Notes under the pieces: generated by a model | Seen by the model: the letters and a program-made list of their open reading frames with translations, nothing else | What the model was told of the DNA's origin: nothing | The model's database searches: none | Shown: positions 1 to 9,006 of the stretch, piece by piece | Layout: every line of letters begins with the position of its first letter | Position numbering within the stretch: position 1 is the stretch's first letter | Translations under genes and position numbers: made by a program | Source: Acidimicrobiales bacterium | Lineage (GTDB): Bacteria > Actinomycetota > Acidimicrobiia > Acidimicrobiales > MedAcidi-G1 | Direction of reading: 5' to 3' | Length of the DNA: 64,000 bases | Assembly (NCBI GenBank): GCA_014237715.1 | Contig: JAAZZG010000005.1 | Span: forward strand, 94,391-158,390

Positions 1-328
1 CGGTCTCGGGTCGGGGGATCAGTACCCGCTCGTCCACCATCAAGTCGAGCGTGCGAAACGGCCAACGCCCTAGAACGTATTGCAACGGCTCACCAGCCAG
101 ACGACGCTCCACCATGGCGTCGTGGTGGGCCATGCCCCGCACGGTGACCAACACCTCCATCTCCGCTGGGGACATCGCTCCCGAAGCGCCCAGGACACCG
201 AAAGCCTCCTCGACGATCCATCGGGACTCCCGAACAGCCGATCCGGCATCATGGCCCGCCGCGAGCAACCGGCCCTCGGTCTCGGCCAACACCTCACGCC
301 ACGAGATGGTTCCCTCGTCAGGCGGCAC
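1..328 (-). CDS. prmC: Peptide chain release factor N5-glutamine methyltransferase, N-terminal part
   Basis: This is the N-terminal third (about 109 codons) of PrmC/HemK, which methylates the Gln of the GGQ motif in release factors using SAM. The reading frame runs off the window edge, so the SAM-binding and NPPY catalytic parts lie outside. The visible part holds the helical N-terminal domain and ends with the family signature [13 protein letters not shown] followed by VLIPRPET. The GTG start chosen overlaps the end of prfA by 11 bases, so the two are probably translationally coupled; the enzyme's substrate is the product of the upstream gene. Confidence in the family is high and in the exact start moderate. 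Confidence 0.88.
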   Translation of the reverse strand, partial: MPPDEGTISWREVLAETEGRLLAAGHDAGSAVRESRWIVEEAFGVLGASGAMSPAEMEVLVTVRGMAHHDAMVERRLAGEPLQYVLGRWPFRTLDLMVDERVLIPRPET

Positions 329-1406
329 CAGCCGACCCGTCCTCGAGGCCGGCGGCCAGCTGTCGGGTGCGTTCGTCGGCCAACAGCCCGTCGGTCACAT
401 CGTCCAGTTCGCCAGCCAAGATCCGATCCAGCTTGTGGAGGGTCAGACCGATGCGGTGATCGGTGACCCGGTTCTCCTTGAAGTTGTACGTCCGGACCTT
501 CTCGGACCGACCGCCACCGCCGATCTGGCCCCGCCGAGCTTCGGACGCCTCCGACATCTGGCGCTCCTGCTCGATCTGGAGGAGCCGGGACCGAAGCACC
601 CGCAAGGCCTTGGTCTTGTTCTGGAGCTGGCTCTTCTCATCCTGCATCGACACGACCAGCCCCGTCGGCTTGTGGGTCAGCCGGACCGCCGAGTCGGTGG
701 TGTTGACCGACTGGCCGCCCGGGCCCGATGCCCGATACACGTCGACCTGCAGGTCGTTCTCGTCGAGCTCCACCTCGATCTCGTCGGCCTCCGGAAGCAC
801 GCTGACCGTGGCCGACGATGTGTGGATCCGCCCCTGGGATTCGGTCACCGGAACCCGCTGGACCCGGTGCACCCCGCCCTCGTACTTGAGACGGGTCCAG
901 GCATCGTCACCTTTGACCAGAACCATCACCTCGCTGAAGCCGCCCATGTCGGACTCGCGGGCCTCCAATAGCTCGATCTTCCAGCCGTGGATGGTGGCGA
1001 AGGCCAGGTACATCTCGTGGAGGTCACGGGCGAACAGGTTGGCCTCCTCACCGCCCTCAGCACCCCGGATCTCCAAGATGACCGGACGGCCGTCATTGGG
1101 ATCCCGAGGTAGCAGAAGGGTCCGAAGCTCGTCCTCCAAGCGGTCGATCTCGCGTTCAAGCTCGGAGATCTCGACCCTGAGTTGATCGCGGTCGTCTCCA
1201 TCGGCCATGTCGGCCAGCTCGCGAGCCGTCTCGAGGTCGCCGTGGGCGACCGCCAACGGACGGCCCACGGCCAGTACCTCGTCGAGTTCCTTGAAGCGCC
1301 GACCAGCGGCCTGCAGGCGGTCCGAATCGCTGATCACCTCAGGGTCGGCGAGCCGCGACTCCACCTCGGAGTACTCGGCTTCGAGGGCCTCGACCTGATC
1401 CAGCAT
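318..1406 (-). CDS. prfA: Peptide chain release factor 1
   Basis: RF1 recognises UAA and UAG and triggers peptidyl-tRNA hydrolysis. The 362-residue protein shows the GGQ loop ([14 protein letters not shown]) and the RF1-type stop-codon motif in the form PVT just before [13 protein letters not shown]; the PxT form separates it from RF2 (SPF). The frame stays open for 22 codons upstream, but the ATG used here gives the usual family length and lies 7 nt after a TAGCCT hexamer, consistent with a leaderless transcript of its own. The next gene, prmC, overlaps its end and encodes the methylase acting on this GGQ. Confidence 0.96.
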   Translation of the reverse strand: MLDQVEALEAEYSEVESRLADPEVISDSDRLQAAGRRFKELDEVLAVGRPLAVAHGDLETARELADMADGDDRDQLRVEISELEREIDRLEDELRTLLLPRDPNDGRPVILEIRGAEGGEEANLFARDLHEMYLAFATIHGWKIELLEARESDMGGFSEVMVLVKGDDAWTRLKYEGGVHRVQRVPVTESQGRIHTSSATVSVLPEADEIEVELDENDLQVDVYRASGPGGQSVNTTDSAVRLTHKPTGLVVSMQDEKSQLQNKTKALRVLRSRLLQIEQERQMSEASEARRGQIGGGGRSEKVRTYNFKENRVTDHRIGLTLHKLDRILAGELDDVTDGLLADERTRQLAAGLEDGSAGAA

Positions 1407-1413
1407 CAGGCCA

Positions 1414-1419
1414 AGGCTA
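1414..1419 (-). promoter_or_regulatory. Leaderless-type -10 box of prfA
   Basis: TAGCCT on the minus strand lies 7 nt before the prfA ATG. No Shine-Dalgarno sequence is visible, so transcription probably begins at or next to the start codon. Confidence 0.5.
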
Positions 1420-1459
1420 GCGAGGGGCCCCGAGCGGACCCCGGTGGCCGACCTGTTGG

Positions 1460-2509
1460 TCAGGCATCCCAACTACAGGCCACGCCTACCACCGTGGTCG
1501 GGACCCGGAGGCGGGCCATTACCCGCTCGACCGGAGTCATCACATCACGGGTTGGAAGGGCCACCACGACCCGATCGGGGACCTCGCGTAGCGCCAGTTC
1601 GGCGGCCGCCGAGACGAGGTGGGGGTCGACCCCCACCGAACAGATAACCAGGACCCGGCCTCCGTCGGCGTCGCTACCCACCGCCGGGGCGGGCGCGGGG
1701 TCACGGAGGTTCAGACGCTCAGCGGCCGGATCCACCGGCATCAGGTTGACGAGGTCTAGTAGCTCGGGGTGGGCACACAGGTCTCGCCGCATCCACCGTT
1801 CCCGAGCCAGGGTGGCCAACGGATGGGCACCGGCACCAGGTCGGCGCTGGGCTCGCACCAGGTCGGCCGCTGCAGCGAGGGCCTCGGCATCGGAACGTCC
1901 GGCACGCATCAGCACGCCGGCCTCCCGGTCAAACCGGCCCACACCCACCTCGATCATCGGGCGAGCACCGGAAAGGCCATCTGAACGGCCACCCTCAAGC
2001 TCACCGGTCATCGGGTCGATCCCGTCAACCGCTCGCACGACCTCCAGGCCCAGCACCTCGCCACGCCACGTGCCGTGTTCCAGGATCGGCTCCACCCCAA
2101 CGCCGCGGCAGAGATCGTCAAACTCGACCGCGAAGCCATCGGGCGACCTGTCCGTTGTTGGATTGGGTGCATCAGCCGGCGCCACCGTGACCAGCGACCG
2201 GCCGTCGACGTGACGTACCTCTGGCGTCGGTTCCAGTGCGGTCACCCAGCGGGCCGTCAGAGCGGCCTCGGAGACATTGTCGAAACAGACGGTCAGCGGC
2301 GTGGCATCGCCATGGCGGCCGGCTCGTAGCAGCCCCACGCCGAGCGCAGAGCCGGGCTCGTCCTCGGACGCCAGGGTCCAGAGCCGTGTGCCGTCGAAGA
2401 GGTGGTCGCCGTCGGGTTCCGGGACCGACGCCCCATCGGTCGCTTCAGCGACCAGGGCGCGCAGCTTGGCCCCACGAAGGGCGGTGCGACGCTCGGGATC
2501 GAGGGCCAC
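1460..2509 (-). CDS. Conserved-looking protein of unknown function between rpmE and prfA
   Basis: This 349-residue acidic protein with a GTG start matches no family I recognise. It has no signal peptide or membrane segment. The middle contains charged, alanine-rich stretches with an RERWMRRDLCAHPELLD segment, and the C-terminal 80 residues look like a small alpha/beta domain with a hydrophobic strand (GGRVLVICSVGVDP) followed by DRVVVALPTRDVM. It sits in a translation-factor locus, 68 bases after rpmE and 53 before prfA, so it is probably expressed with rpmE. Function is not inferred. The reading frame has strong G/C third-position bias, so it is a real gene. Confidence 0.8.
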   Translation of the reverse strand: MALDPERRTALRGAKLRALVAEATDGASVPEPDGDHLFDGTRLWTLASEDEPGSALGVGLLRAGRHGDATPLTVCFDNVSEAALTARWVTALEPTPEVRHVDGRSLVTVAPADAPNPTTDRSPDGFAVEFDDLCRGVGVEPILEHGTWRGEVLGLEVVRAVDGIDPMTGELEGGRSDGLSGARPMIEVGVGRFDREAGVLMRAGRSDAEALAAAADLVRAQRRPGAGAHPLATLARERWMRRDLCAHPELLDLVNLMPVDPAAERLNLRDPAPAPAVGSDADGGRVLVICSVGVDPHLVSAAAELALREVPDRVVVALPTRDVMTPVERVMARLRVPTTVVGVACSWDA

Positions 2510-2577
2510 GGGTATCCCGGTCAGGAGTGGGCCCGGTCCACTTCAGCCTGCTCGGCCGAAGCGAACCGTGTGGGGGC

Positions 2578-2832
2578 TCAGCCCTTGCGGCGCTGGCCGT
2601 ACCGGCGCTCGAAGCGCTCGACGCGGCCGGCGGTGTCCACGATCTTCATCGTGCCGGTGAAGAACGGGTGGCTGGCCGACGAGATCTCGACCTTGACCAG
2701 CGGGTACTCCACGCCGTCGTCCAGGGTGATCACGTCGTCGGTCTCAACCGTCGAACGGATCACGAAGTTGGTGCCCTCGGAAAGGTCCTGGAAGACCACG
2801 GGGCGATAGTTCGGGTGGATGTCCTGCTTCAT
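2578..2832 (-). CDS. rpmE2: 50S ribosomal protein L31, zinc-free type B
   Basis: This 84-residue L31 begins MKQDIHPNYRPVVFQD and carries the type B signature SSASHPFFTG and the ending RVERFERRYG. The cysteines that bind zinc in type A L31 are absent. In many bacteria the type B form is a second, zinc-starvation copy, whereas here it occupies the housekeeping place between rho and the release-factor genes. A CAGACT hexamer lies 9 nt before the ATG, and no Shine-Dalgarno is obvious. The ATG was chosen because the N-terminus is invariant in the family; the frame is open further upstream but that part is not L31. Confidence 0.95.
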   Translation of the reverse strand: MKQDIHPNYRPVVFQDLSEGTNFVIRSTVETDDVITLDDGVEYPLVKVEISSASHPFFTGTMKIVDTAGRVERFERRYGQRRKG

Positions 2833-2894
2833 AACTCGTCCAGTCTGCGGTGCGGTCGGGGGTTCGGCAACCCGCGTGACGGGTGGCCTTTGGG

Positions 2895-2922
2895 TATCCG
2901 GTTCGGGTGTCGGACCCGGATA
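2895..2922. terminator. Inverted repeat between rho and rpmE
   Basis: TATCCGG and CCGGATA are separated by 14 nt in the 95-base gap between the end of rho and the start of rpmE. There is no T run, so it may be a weak terminator or an RNA-stabilising hairpin. Confidence 0.3.
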
Positions 2923-2927
2923 GCCGT

Positions 2928-4685
2928 TCAGTCGCCCATGCTCGGTCCCTTGGCGATCTCTACCAGGAACTCCTCGTTGTTGTTGAAGGTCTTGAGTCGG
3001 TCGATGAGTAGTTCGAGACCGGCCGCCGCACCGCTGCCGTCGTTGGCCAGGCCGTTGAGCACCCGACGCAACTTCCACACCTGGTTCAGCTGCTGGCGTT
3101 CGAACAGGAGCTCTTCGTGCCGGGTCGACGAGGCGTCCACGTCAATGGCCGGATAGATCCGACGTTCGGCAATCCGACGATCCAGACGGAGCTCCATGTT
3201 TCCGGTGCCCTTGAACTCCTCGAAGATCACCTCGTCCATCTTGGAGCCCGTGTCGACCAGCGCCGTGGCCAGGACGGTCAGCGAACCGCCCTCCTCTAGG
3301 TTCCGAGCCGCACCGAAGAACCGCTTCGGCGGATAGAGCGCACCGCTGTCCACCCCACCGGACATGATCCGACCGGTAGCCGGGGCAGCCAGGTTGTAGG
3401 CCCTCGACAGTCGGGTGATCCCGTCCAGGACGATCACCACGTCGTCGCCGTACTCCACCATGCGCTTGGCCCGCTCGATGGTGACCTCGGCCAACTGGGT
3501 GTGCTCATCGCTGGGACGATCGAACGTGGATCCAACTACCTCGCCGCGCTGCAACCAGCGCTTCATATCGGTGACCTCCTCGGGACGCTCGTCGACCAGC
3601 AGGACGATGAGCTTCACCTCGGGATGGTTGGTCTCGATGGACCGCACGATCGACTTCATGATCGTGGTCTTGCCCGCCTTGGGGGGCGACACGATCATGC
3701 CGCGCTGGCCCTTGCCGATCGGCGAGAGCAGGTCGATGATGCGGGCCGTCATGTTGGTCGGGTCGCCGTCGACCTCCATGCGGAGCTTCTCGTCGGGGAA
3801 CAGAGGGGTGAGATCCTCGAACTTGGGTCGGCTCTTGGCCAGCTCGGGATCCCGCCCGTTGACTTTGTCGATACGCAACAGGGCCGGGTTCTTCTCGCTG
3901 CGGTTGGCCGGTCGGGATGCCCCGATCAGGTGGTCCCCCCGGCGCAGGCTGAACTGGCGGACCTGCTTGACCGAGATGTAGGCGTCGTTCTTGGACGGCT
4001 TGTAGCCGCCGGTCCGGAGGAAGCCGTAGCCCTCGTCACGGAGGTCGAGGTGACCCTCGATCTCGACGGGCTCACCGTCCCAGACCTCTTCGGGACCACT
4101 CGGCTGGTCACGCTCGCGGCCCCGACGGCGGCGGCGGCGGTTGCCGGGGTCGGCGGTGTCCCCTTGTCCGTCACGGTTCTGGCCACCCTGACGGTCACGG
4201 TTCTGGCCACCCTGCTGTCCACCCTGACGGCCGCCCTGACGGTCACGGTTCTGACCACCCTGACGGTCGCGATTCTGGCCACCCTGACCACGACCACCGT
4301 CACGACCCGACTTCTGGTCGCCGGAGCGGTCGGCATCGGCTTCCGTGCTGGTCTCTGCGTTGGCTTCTGCGCTGGCATCCGAGTTGGCGGACTGGTCACC
4401 ATCGGTGCCCGCTGTCTCCTCGGCCTCGGCAGCCACCTCCCACTCGGCCGGCGGCTCCTCCGCAAACTCCTCAGCAGGGGCCACAGGCTCGGCGGCAACG
4501 GTAGGAGGCCGTCCACCGTTGGAGGACGAACCATTGCCTCCGCCGGACAGATCCAGGATCAGGTCGACGATCTCAGCCTTGCGTGCACGCGAACCGGGCT
4601 TGCCGCCCAGCGCGGTGGCGATCGTCGTCAACTCGTCGCGGTCCTTGCTTTCCAGCGTTCCGCGTTCCAGTTGGGTGGAGTCCAT
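2928..4685 (-). CDS. rho: Transcription termination factor Rho with a long glycine/arginine-rich insertion
   Basis: Rho is the hexameric RNA-dependent ATPase that ends transcription. The 585-residue protein has an N-terminal Rho_N helix domain (about residues 1-45), then an acidic and Gly/Asn/Arg/Gln-rich stretch to about residue 200 of the kind seen in high-GC actinobacterial Rho, a cold-shock-type RNA-binding domain ([18 protein letters not shown], near residue 225), and the ATPase with Walker A PPKAGKTT near residue 335, [10 protein letters not shown], and the Q/R-loop region. The ATG chosen starts MDSTQLERG; the frame is open for 71 more codons upstream, but third positions there are only about 65% G/C, so that part is judged to be leader. 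Confidence 0.95.
   Translation of the reverse strand: MDSTQLERGTLESKDRDELTTIATALGGKPGSRARKAEIVDLILDLSGGGNGSSSNGGRPPTVAAEPVAPAEEFAEEPPAEWEVAAEAEETAGTDGDQSANSDASAEANAETSTEADADRSGDQKSGRDGGRGQGGQNRDRQGGQNRDRQGGRQGGQQGGQNRDRQGGQNRDGQGDTADPGNRRRRRRGRERDQPSGPEEVWDGEPVEIEGHLDLRDEGYGFLRTGGYKPSKNDAYISVKQVRQFSLRRGDHLIGASRPANRSEKNPALLRIDKVNGRDPELAKSRPKFEDLTPLFPDEKLRMEVDGDPTNMTARIIDLLSPIGKGQRGMIVSPPKAGKTTIMKSIVRSIETNHPEVKLIVLLVDERPEEVTDMKRWLQRGEVVGSTFDRPSDEHTQLAEVTIERAKRMVEYGDDVVIVLDGITRLSRAYNLAAPATGRIMSGGVDSGALYPPKRFFGAARNLEEGGSLTVLATALVDTGSKMDEVIFEEFKGTGNMELRLDRRIAERRIYPAIDVDASSTRHEELLFERQQLNQVWKLRRVLNGLANDGSGAAAGLELLIDRLKTFNNNEEFLVEIAKGPSMGD
4165..4290. repeat. Degenerate in-frame repeats inside rho
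   Basis: Copies of a roughly 24-base unit encode GGQNRDRQ and shorter GGQ/GGRQ variants within the disordered RNA-binding insertion of Rho. The unit number probably varies between relatives. It is coding sequence and not a CRISPR array. Confidence 0.75.
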
Positions 4686-5039
4686 GCTCACAACACCTGT
4701 TTCTCGAGGGCCTATGGCCCTTCGGTTTTTCGAGGGCCAGAAGCCCTGCGGGTCTTTCGAGGGCCAGCGGCCCATCGGATGGATGCGAACCGGGTTCGGT
4801 TCCCATCGGAATCCACCGTCCACCACCGAAGATCGGGATGGAGGGTGTGTCGTGGACGGCATCTCCGGAATCTGTCCATCCCCCACGATTGGGTCCACGA
4901 AGTGGAGTCCATGAGGAGGAAACGAGGTTTCCGGAGAACACGTCGCCCGCCCGACGACCGTTCCACTCTACCGAATCGCCGCGAACGACAGCAACATGCC
5001 CCTGGTCGGAATCCCCGGATCCGTTACAGGGAAAGGAAA
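4686..5039 (-). other. Long 5' region of rho
   Basis: This 354-base stretch separates rho from the ApgM-like gene. It holds the tandem hairpins next to rho. Farther up on the minus strand a TTGCTG and TAGAGT pair, 18 nt apart, is a possible promoter at about 4960-4990, which would give a leader near 280 nt. Codon third positions are not G/C-biased, so I see no protein gene in it. Confidence 0.5.
4697..4775. repeat. Three tandem 26-27 nt hairpin repeats in the rho leader
   Basis: Reading the minus strand, three units each hold a short inverted repeat (GGGCC or GGGCT, three or so bases, then GGCCC) followed by CTCGA and an A-rich tail. The last unit ends about 12 nt before the rho ATG, so the array lies in the untranslated leader next to the start region. 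I infer a role in autoregulation of Rho, either by pausing, by a Rho-binding site, or by controlling ribosome access. Confidence 0.55.
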
Positions 5040-6188
5040 TCAGCCGGCCAGGAGCCTTCCCATCAGGGCATGTCCGGGAACCGGAGCCCGGTCGGCCACC
5101 CCGACCTCGGTGAACGTGCCACCCGGTCCGTCGACAGCCGAATCCACCAGCAGGTACGGCACGGGATCCGGGGTGTGGGTTCGGGTGGTCAACGGAGTGG
5201 CGTGGTCCGGGAGCATCAGTAGGCGCCACGGCCCCATGGCGTCCAACGCCGGAACCAGGTCGGCCAGGATCCGCCGGTCCCAGTGTTCGAGGGCCTCCAC
5301 CTTGGCGGCCACGTCACCAGCGTGACCGGCCTCGTCGGTGGCCTCCACGTGGATCACGAACAGGTCGAGGCCTGCTTCCAACTCGGCGAGGGCGATGTCC
5401 CTCTTTCCCTCGTAGTCGGTGTCGTACCACCCGGTGGCGCTGGGGATGTCGCAGATCTTCATGCCGGAGAGCACGCCGATCCCACGCACCAGGTCGACCG
5501 CGGTGACCAGCCCGGCCTCGACGCCGTGGGTCTCGCGGAACGAGGGCACCTGCGGCTGGAAGCCCTGGCCCCAGAGCCATGTCTGGTCGGCCTCCATGTC
5601 GAAATGCTCCATGACCTCCCGGGAGGCCTCCATGACCTCGATGAGCCGTCCGGCCGCCGGGCCGGTGGGCAACACGATGGGGTCACCGGAGAGATCGTGC
5701 GGGGGCGTGCAGTCGGCATCTATCCACTCCTTGGGAGCGATCATGGCGTTGCGGAACCCCACACCAGCCAGAAACTCGACCCCCTCGTAACGCGGTGCGA
5801 CCTCGTCCTGTAGGGCGGCCACTACTGCGGCACCCTCCTCGCTGGACGGGTTGGCGCCCGCGTAGTCGACCATCACGCCGTCGTGGACCACCACCAGATT
5901 GCACCGGAAGGCCGTCTGGTCGGGGCGCAGCGTACGACCCATGGCCGCCACCTCGATGGGGGCCCGACCGGTGTGGAACTGGACCGGATCGAATCCCATG
6001 ATCGACATGTTGCCGACGTCGCTACCCGGTGGCATCCCCTCGGGAATCACTGCGGCACGCCCCACAACGGCCCGGGCAGCCAGAGTGTCCAGCATCGGCA
6101 TGTGCGCGACCTCAAGCGGGGTACGCCCGTCGAGTTCGGGCACCGGCAGATCGGCGCAACCGTCGGGAACACAGACGACGTACTTCAT
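5040..6188 (-). CDS. ApgM-like alkaline-phosphatase-superfamily protein, probable homoserine kinase
   Basis: The 382-residue protein belongs to the cofactor-independent phosphoglycerate mutase family of archaeal type (ApgM). Visible metal and nucleophile motifs are the N-terminal VPDGCADLP, GSDVGNMSIMGFDP, HVEATDEAGHAGD and LPDHATPL followed by THTPDPVPYLL. A subgroup of this family found beside threonine genes in bacteria without the GHMP kinase ThrB has been proposed to be a homoserine kinase. Here it directly follows hom and thrC in the same orientation, and no thrB is in the window, so I favour homoserine kinase over glycolytic mutase. The assignment is inference. Confidence 0.75.
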   Translation of the reverse strand: MKYVVCVPDGCADLPVPELDGRTPLEVAHMPMLDTLAARAVVGRAAVIPEGMPPGSDVGNMSIMGFDPVQFHTGRAPIEVAAMGRTLRPDQTAFRCNLVVVHDGVMVDYAGANPSSEEGAAVVAALQDEVAPRYEGVEFLAGVGFRNAMIAPKEWIDADCTPPHDLSGDPIVLPTGPAAGRLIEVMEASREVMEHFDMEADQTWLWGQGFQPQVPSFRETHGVEAGLVTAVDLVRGIGVLSGMKICDIPSATGWYDTDYEGKRDIALAELEAGLDLFVIHVEATDEAGHAGDVAAKVEALEHWDRRILADLVPALDAMGPWRLLMLPDHATPLTTRTHTPDPVPYLLVDSAVDGPGGTFTEVGVADRAPVPGHALMGRLLAG

Positions 6189-6248
6189 GACGGGTACTTC
6201 ACGCTGCTCTCCATGGAGGGATCATTCCAGACCATCGGTTCAGACCGG

Positions 6249-7625
6249 TCACCGTCGATGCGACCGCACGAAGTCCTCGATGACCGCCACGTCGGCGGGC
6301 AGGGCGGTCAGGCGTTCGGGACGATCGTGGAGGTCGGCCAGATGATCGGGTAACTCCGGCCGGGAGCCGGTGGCCGCCTCAACCGCATCGGGGAACTTGG
6401 CTGGGTGAGCCGTGGCCAGGGCGACCATGGGGATCAACGGATCACGACGGCAGGCCCGGGCGGCCAGTACGCCGACCGCCGTGTGCGGGTCGAGCACCAG
6501 TCCCGAGCGAACAGCCTCATCGGCGATGCAGGCACGAACGGCGTCGTCATTGAAGCGGGCGCCGGCCCAACCGCTGGCCAGGGAGGCGTGCTGGACCGGA
6601 TCCAACCGGAAGGTACCGGTGGCCCGGAAGTCGTCCAGTTGGGCACCCACCGCGGCACCGTCACGGCCGTTGATCTCGAACAGCAGGCGCTCGAGGTTGG
6701 ACGACACCTGGATGTCCATGCTGGGCGACGTGGTGGGCACCACCTCGGTGATGTCCATCGTCCCCTCGGTGAAGAACCGGGTCAGGACGTCGTTGGTATT
6801 GCTGCCAACCACCAGTTGGGGCACGGTCAAACCGGACAGGCGGGCCACGTGCCCGGCGAAGACGTTGCCGAAATTCCCGGTGGGCACCGAGAAGGCCACC
6901 GGAGCTCGGCGGCCACCGAGGCGCTCGGCGGCCACCACGTAGTAGACGACCTGGGCCATGACCCGGGCCCAGTTGATGGAGTTGACCGCCGAGAGGCGAA
7001 CCTCGTCGCGGAAGGCCACGTCGGCGAACATGGCCTTGACCAGGTCCTGGCAATCGTCGAACGTGCCGTCCACGGCCACGTTGTGCACGTTGGCCGACTG
7101 CACGGTCGTCATCTGTCTGCGTTGGACGTCTGAAACCCGCCCCGCCGGGTGGAGAATCACGATGTCGACAGCGTCGCGGTCCCGGCAGGCCTCGATGGCC
7201 GCCGAACCGGTGTCGCCCGAGGTAGCGCCCACGATGGTCGCCCGTTCGCCGCGTCGGGAGAGTTCGTGGTCGAACAGGCGACCCACCAACTGCAGGGCCA
7301 CGTCCTTGAAGGCCAGCGTCGGCCCGTGGAACAACTCCATCAGGTGGATGCCGTCGGACAACTCAACCAGCGGCGTCACGTCCGGGACGTCGAAGGCCGC
7401 GTAGGCCTCGCTCACCATGGTGGCGAAGTCATCCTCGTGGATAGATCCGGCGACGAACGGCGCCATCACCTCGACCGCCGTCTCCACGTAGTCGCCCTGT
7501 CCTCCGTCGGCTAGTAGAGGCCAAGACTCGGGCACGTACAGCCCACCGTCGTCGGCCAGGCCGGCCAGCAGGGTGTCGCCGAAGCCCAGAACGGGGGCCG
7601 ATCCCCGGGTACTCACGTAACGCAT
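6249..7625 (-). CDS. thrC: Threonine synthase
   Basis: This PLP enzyme turns O-phosphohomoserine into threonine. The 458-residue sequence begins with the N-terminal threonine-synthase domain (STRG, DDGGLYVPESWP), has the PLP lysine in GPTLAFKDVALQL, and the phosphate-binding GATSGDTGSAA. It is the longer form of the family with an internal insertion. It lies 33 bases after hom and 60 before the ApgM-like gene, all one orientation, so hom, thrC and the presumed kinase form a complete homoserine-to-threonine branch. No promoter or strong ribosome site is visible right before its ATG. Confidence 0.95.
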   Translation of the reverse strand: MRYVSTRGSAPVLGFGDTLLAGLADDGGLYVPESWPLLADGGQGDYVETAVEVMAPFVAGSIHEDDFATMVSEAYAAFDVPDVTPLVELSDGIHLMELFHGPTLAFKDVALQLVGRLFDHELSRRGERATIVGATSGDTGSAAIEACRDRDAVDIVILHPAGRVSDVQRRQMTTVQSANVHNVAVDGTFDDCQDLVKAMFADVAFRDEVRLSAVNSINWARVMAQVVYYVVAAERLGGRRAPVAFSVPTGNFGNVFAGHVARLSGLTVPQLVVGSNTNDVLTRFFTEGTMDITEVVPTTSPSMDIQVSSNLERLLFEINGRDGAAVGAQLDDFRATGTFRLDPVQHASLASGWAGARFNDDAVRACIADEAVRSGLVLDPHTAVGVLAARACRRDPLIPMVALATAHPAKFPDAVEAATGSRPELPDHLADLHDRPERLTALPADVAVIEDFVRSHRR

Positions 7626-7658
7626 GATGTCGTCCGGTGGTCTGTGGGAGACGGCCGG

Positions 7659-8975
7659 TCAGCCGCCGATGACCCGCAGGACACTGCCCACGGCCCGGAC
7701 GGCGTCCAACGAACGAAGATCGGTCAACGTGGCCCGCAGATCGCGTTCACGCGCCCCGTGGGTGATGAACACCAGCCGGGCTTCGTCACCCAGGCCCTCC
7801 TGTTCCATGGAGCGGATCGACACGCCGTGTTCGCCGAACACGGCGGCCACCGCGGCCAGCACACCGGGGCGGTCGTCGACCTCGAGGTTGAGGTAGTAGG
7901 CAGACGTGACGTCGTCGATCGGGGCGATGCGCGCCCGTTCGAGGACGCCGATGCCTGGGGCGCTCCCCCGCCGCAGGTTGGCCGCCGCGTCGATCAGGTC
8001 GCCCAGCACGGCCGACGCGGTGGGTCGACCACCGGCCCCCCGGCCGTAGAGCATGAGGTCACCGGCTGCCCCGCCCTCGATGAACACGGCGTTGAAGCTG
8101 CCGTTCACCGAGGCCAGCGGATGGTCCAACGGAACGAGCGTGGGATGCACCCGCACGCCCACCTGTGGTTGGCCGTCGTCTCCCATCGTCTGCTCGGCCA
8201 CGGCCAACAGCTTGATGCAGTGCTTCAGGTTGGCGGCAAACTCGATGTCGGCCACCGAGACGTCCGAGATGCCCTCGTGGTAGACGTCGCCGGCCACCAC
8301 CCGGGCCCCGAAGGCAACGGTGGCCATGATGGCCGCCTTGGCCCCGGCGTCGTAGCCCTCGACATCTGCCGTCGGGTCACGCTCGGCGTACCCCAGGCTC
8401 TGGGCCTCAGCCAACGCGTCGGCGTAGCTGGCACCGTCATCGGTCATCCGCGACAGGATGAAGTTGGTCGTGCCGTTCACGATGCCCATGACCCGTTCGA
8501 TGGGCTCACCGGCCAACGACTCGCGCAGCGGTCGCATGATCGGGATGGCCCCGGCCACCGCCGCCTCGAACAACAGATCGACGCCGTTGTCGGCCGCCAG
8601 GGCGTACAACTCGGCGCCGTGATTAGCCAGGAGTTCCTTGTTGGCGGTCACCACCGGCTTGCCCGCGGACAGGGCGGCCATCACCAGTTCCCGGGCCGGC
8701 TCGATACCGCCCATGACCTCGACGACCACGTCGACCTCGGGATCGGCGACCACCGACGAGGCATCGGTGGTGAAGGCGCCGTCGTCAACCGGCACGTCCC
8801 GGTCGATGGCCGTGTTGCGGACGGCGATCCGCGTCACCTCGAGATCGAGGCCATGACGGCGAGCCACCTCGGCACGCCGTTCGGCCACCAGTGAGGTGAG
8901 GGCTGCGCCCACGTGGCCACAGCCGAGCACGCCGATGCGGACGTGGTCCCGGGAGCCCAAAGAAACATCGTTCAT
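7659..8975 (-). CDS. hom: Homoserine dehydrogenase
   Basis: The enzyme reduces aspartate semialdehyde to homoserine with NAD(P)H. The 438-residue protein has the Rossmann motif GVLGCGHVGAAL, the catalytic domain with ANKELLANHG and GIVNGTTNFIL, and a C-terminal ACT domain (LNLEVDDRPGVLAAVAAVF) that usually gives threonine feedback inhibition. The frame is open 42 codons upstream, but the ATG used lies 7 nt after TACCGT, supporting a leaderless start and a promoter inside the short gap after lysA. It begins the hom-thrC-kinase unit. Confidence 0.96.
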   Translation of the reverse strand: MNDVSLGSRDHVRIGVLGCGHVGAALTSLVAERRAEVARRHGLDLEVTRIAVRNTAIDRDVPVDDGAFTTDASSVVADPEVDVVVEVMGGIEPARELVMAALSAGKPVVTANKELLANHGAELYALAADNGVDLLFEAAVAGAIPIMRPLRESLAGEPIERVMGIVNGTTNFILSRMTDDGASYADALAEAQSLGYAERDPTADVEGYDAGAKAAIMATVAFGARVVAGDVYHEGISDVSVADIEFAANLKHCIKLLAVAEQTMGDDGQPQVGVRVHPTLVPLDHPLASVNGSFNAVFIEGGAAGDLMLYGRGAGGRPTASAVLGDLIDAAANLRRGSAPGIGVLERARIAPIDDVTSAYYLNLEVDDRPGVLAAVAAVFGEHGVSIRSMEQEGLGDEARLVFITHGARERDLRATLTDLRSLDAVRAVGSVLRVIGG

Positions 8976-8982
8976 GGCCACG

Positions 8983-8988
8983 ACGGTA
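8983..8988 (-). promoter_or_regulatory. Leaderless-type -10 box of hom
   Basis: TACCGT on the minus strand is 7 nt before the hom ATG, in the 31-base gap after lysA, so the threonine genes can be transcribed apart from argS-lysA. Confidence 0.5.
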
Positions 8989-9006
8989 CCGGGCGCAACG
9001 GGCCCG

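Noticed and set aside
4165-4290. CRISPR-like repeats
   Set aside because: The units are in-frame coding repeats for a Gly/Gln/Arg region of Rho, with no unique spacers and no cas genes.
4686-4898. N-terminal extension of Rho in frame with the gene
   Set aside because: Only about 65% of third positions are G or C compared with the strong G/C bias of real genes here, and it runs through the tandem hairpins, so it is leader.
3501-5222. 573-codon open frame opposite rho
   Set aside because: It is antisense to the conserved Rho coding region and reads as low-complexity Leu/Thr/Val because of the Gly/Gln repeats. No start signal or domain.
5040-6188. Glycolytic phosphoglycerate mutase
   Set aside because: Possible by family, but the placement after hom and thrC with no thrB in the window makes a threonine-pathway kinase more likely.
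7644-8894. 416-codon open frame opposite hom
   Set aside because: His/Gly/Gln-rich translation typical of the reverse strand of a high-GC gene; the sense strand encodes a complete homoserine dehydrogenase.
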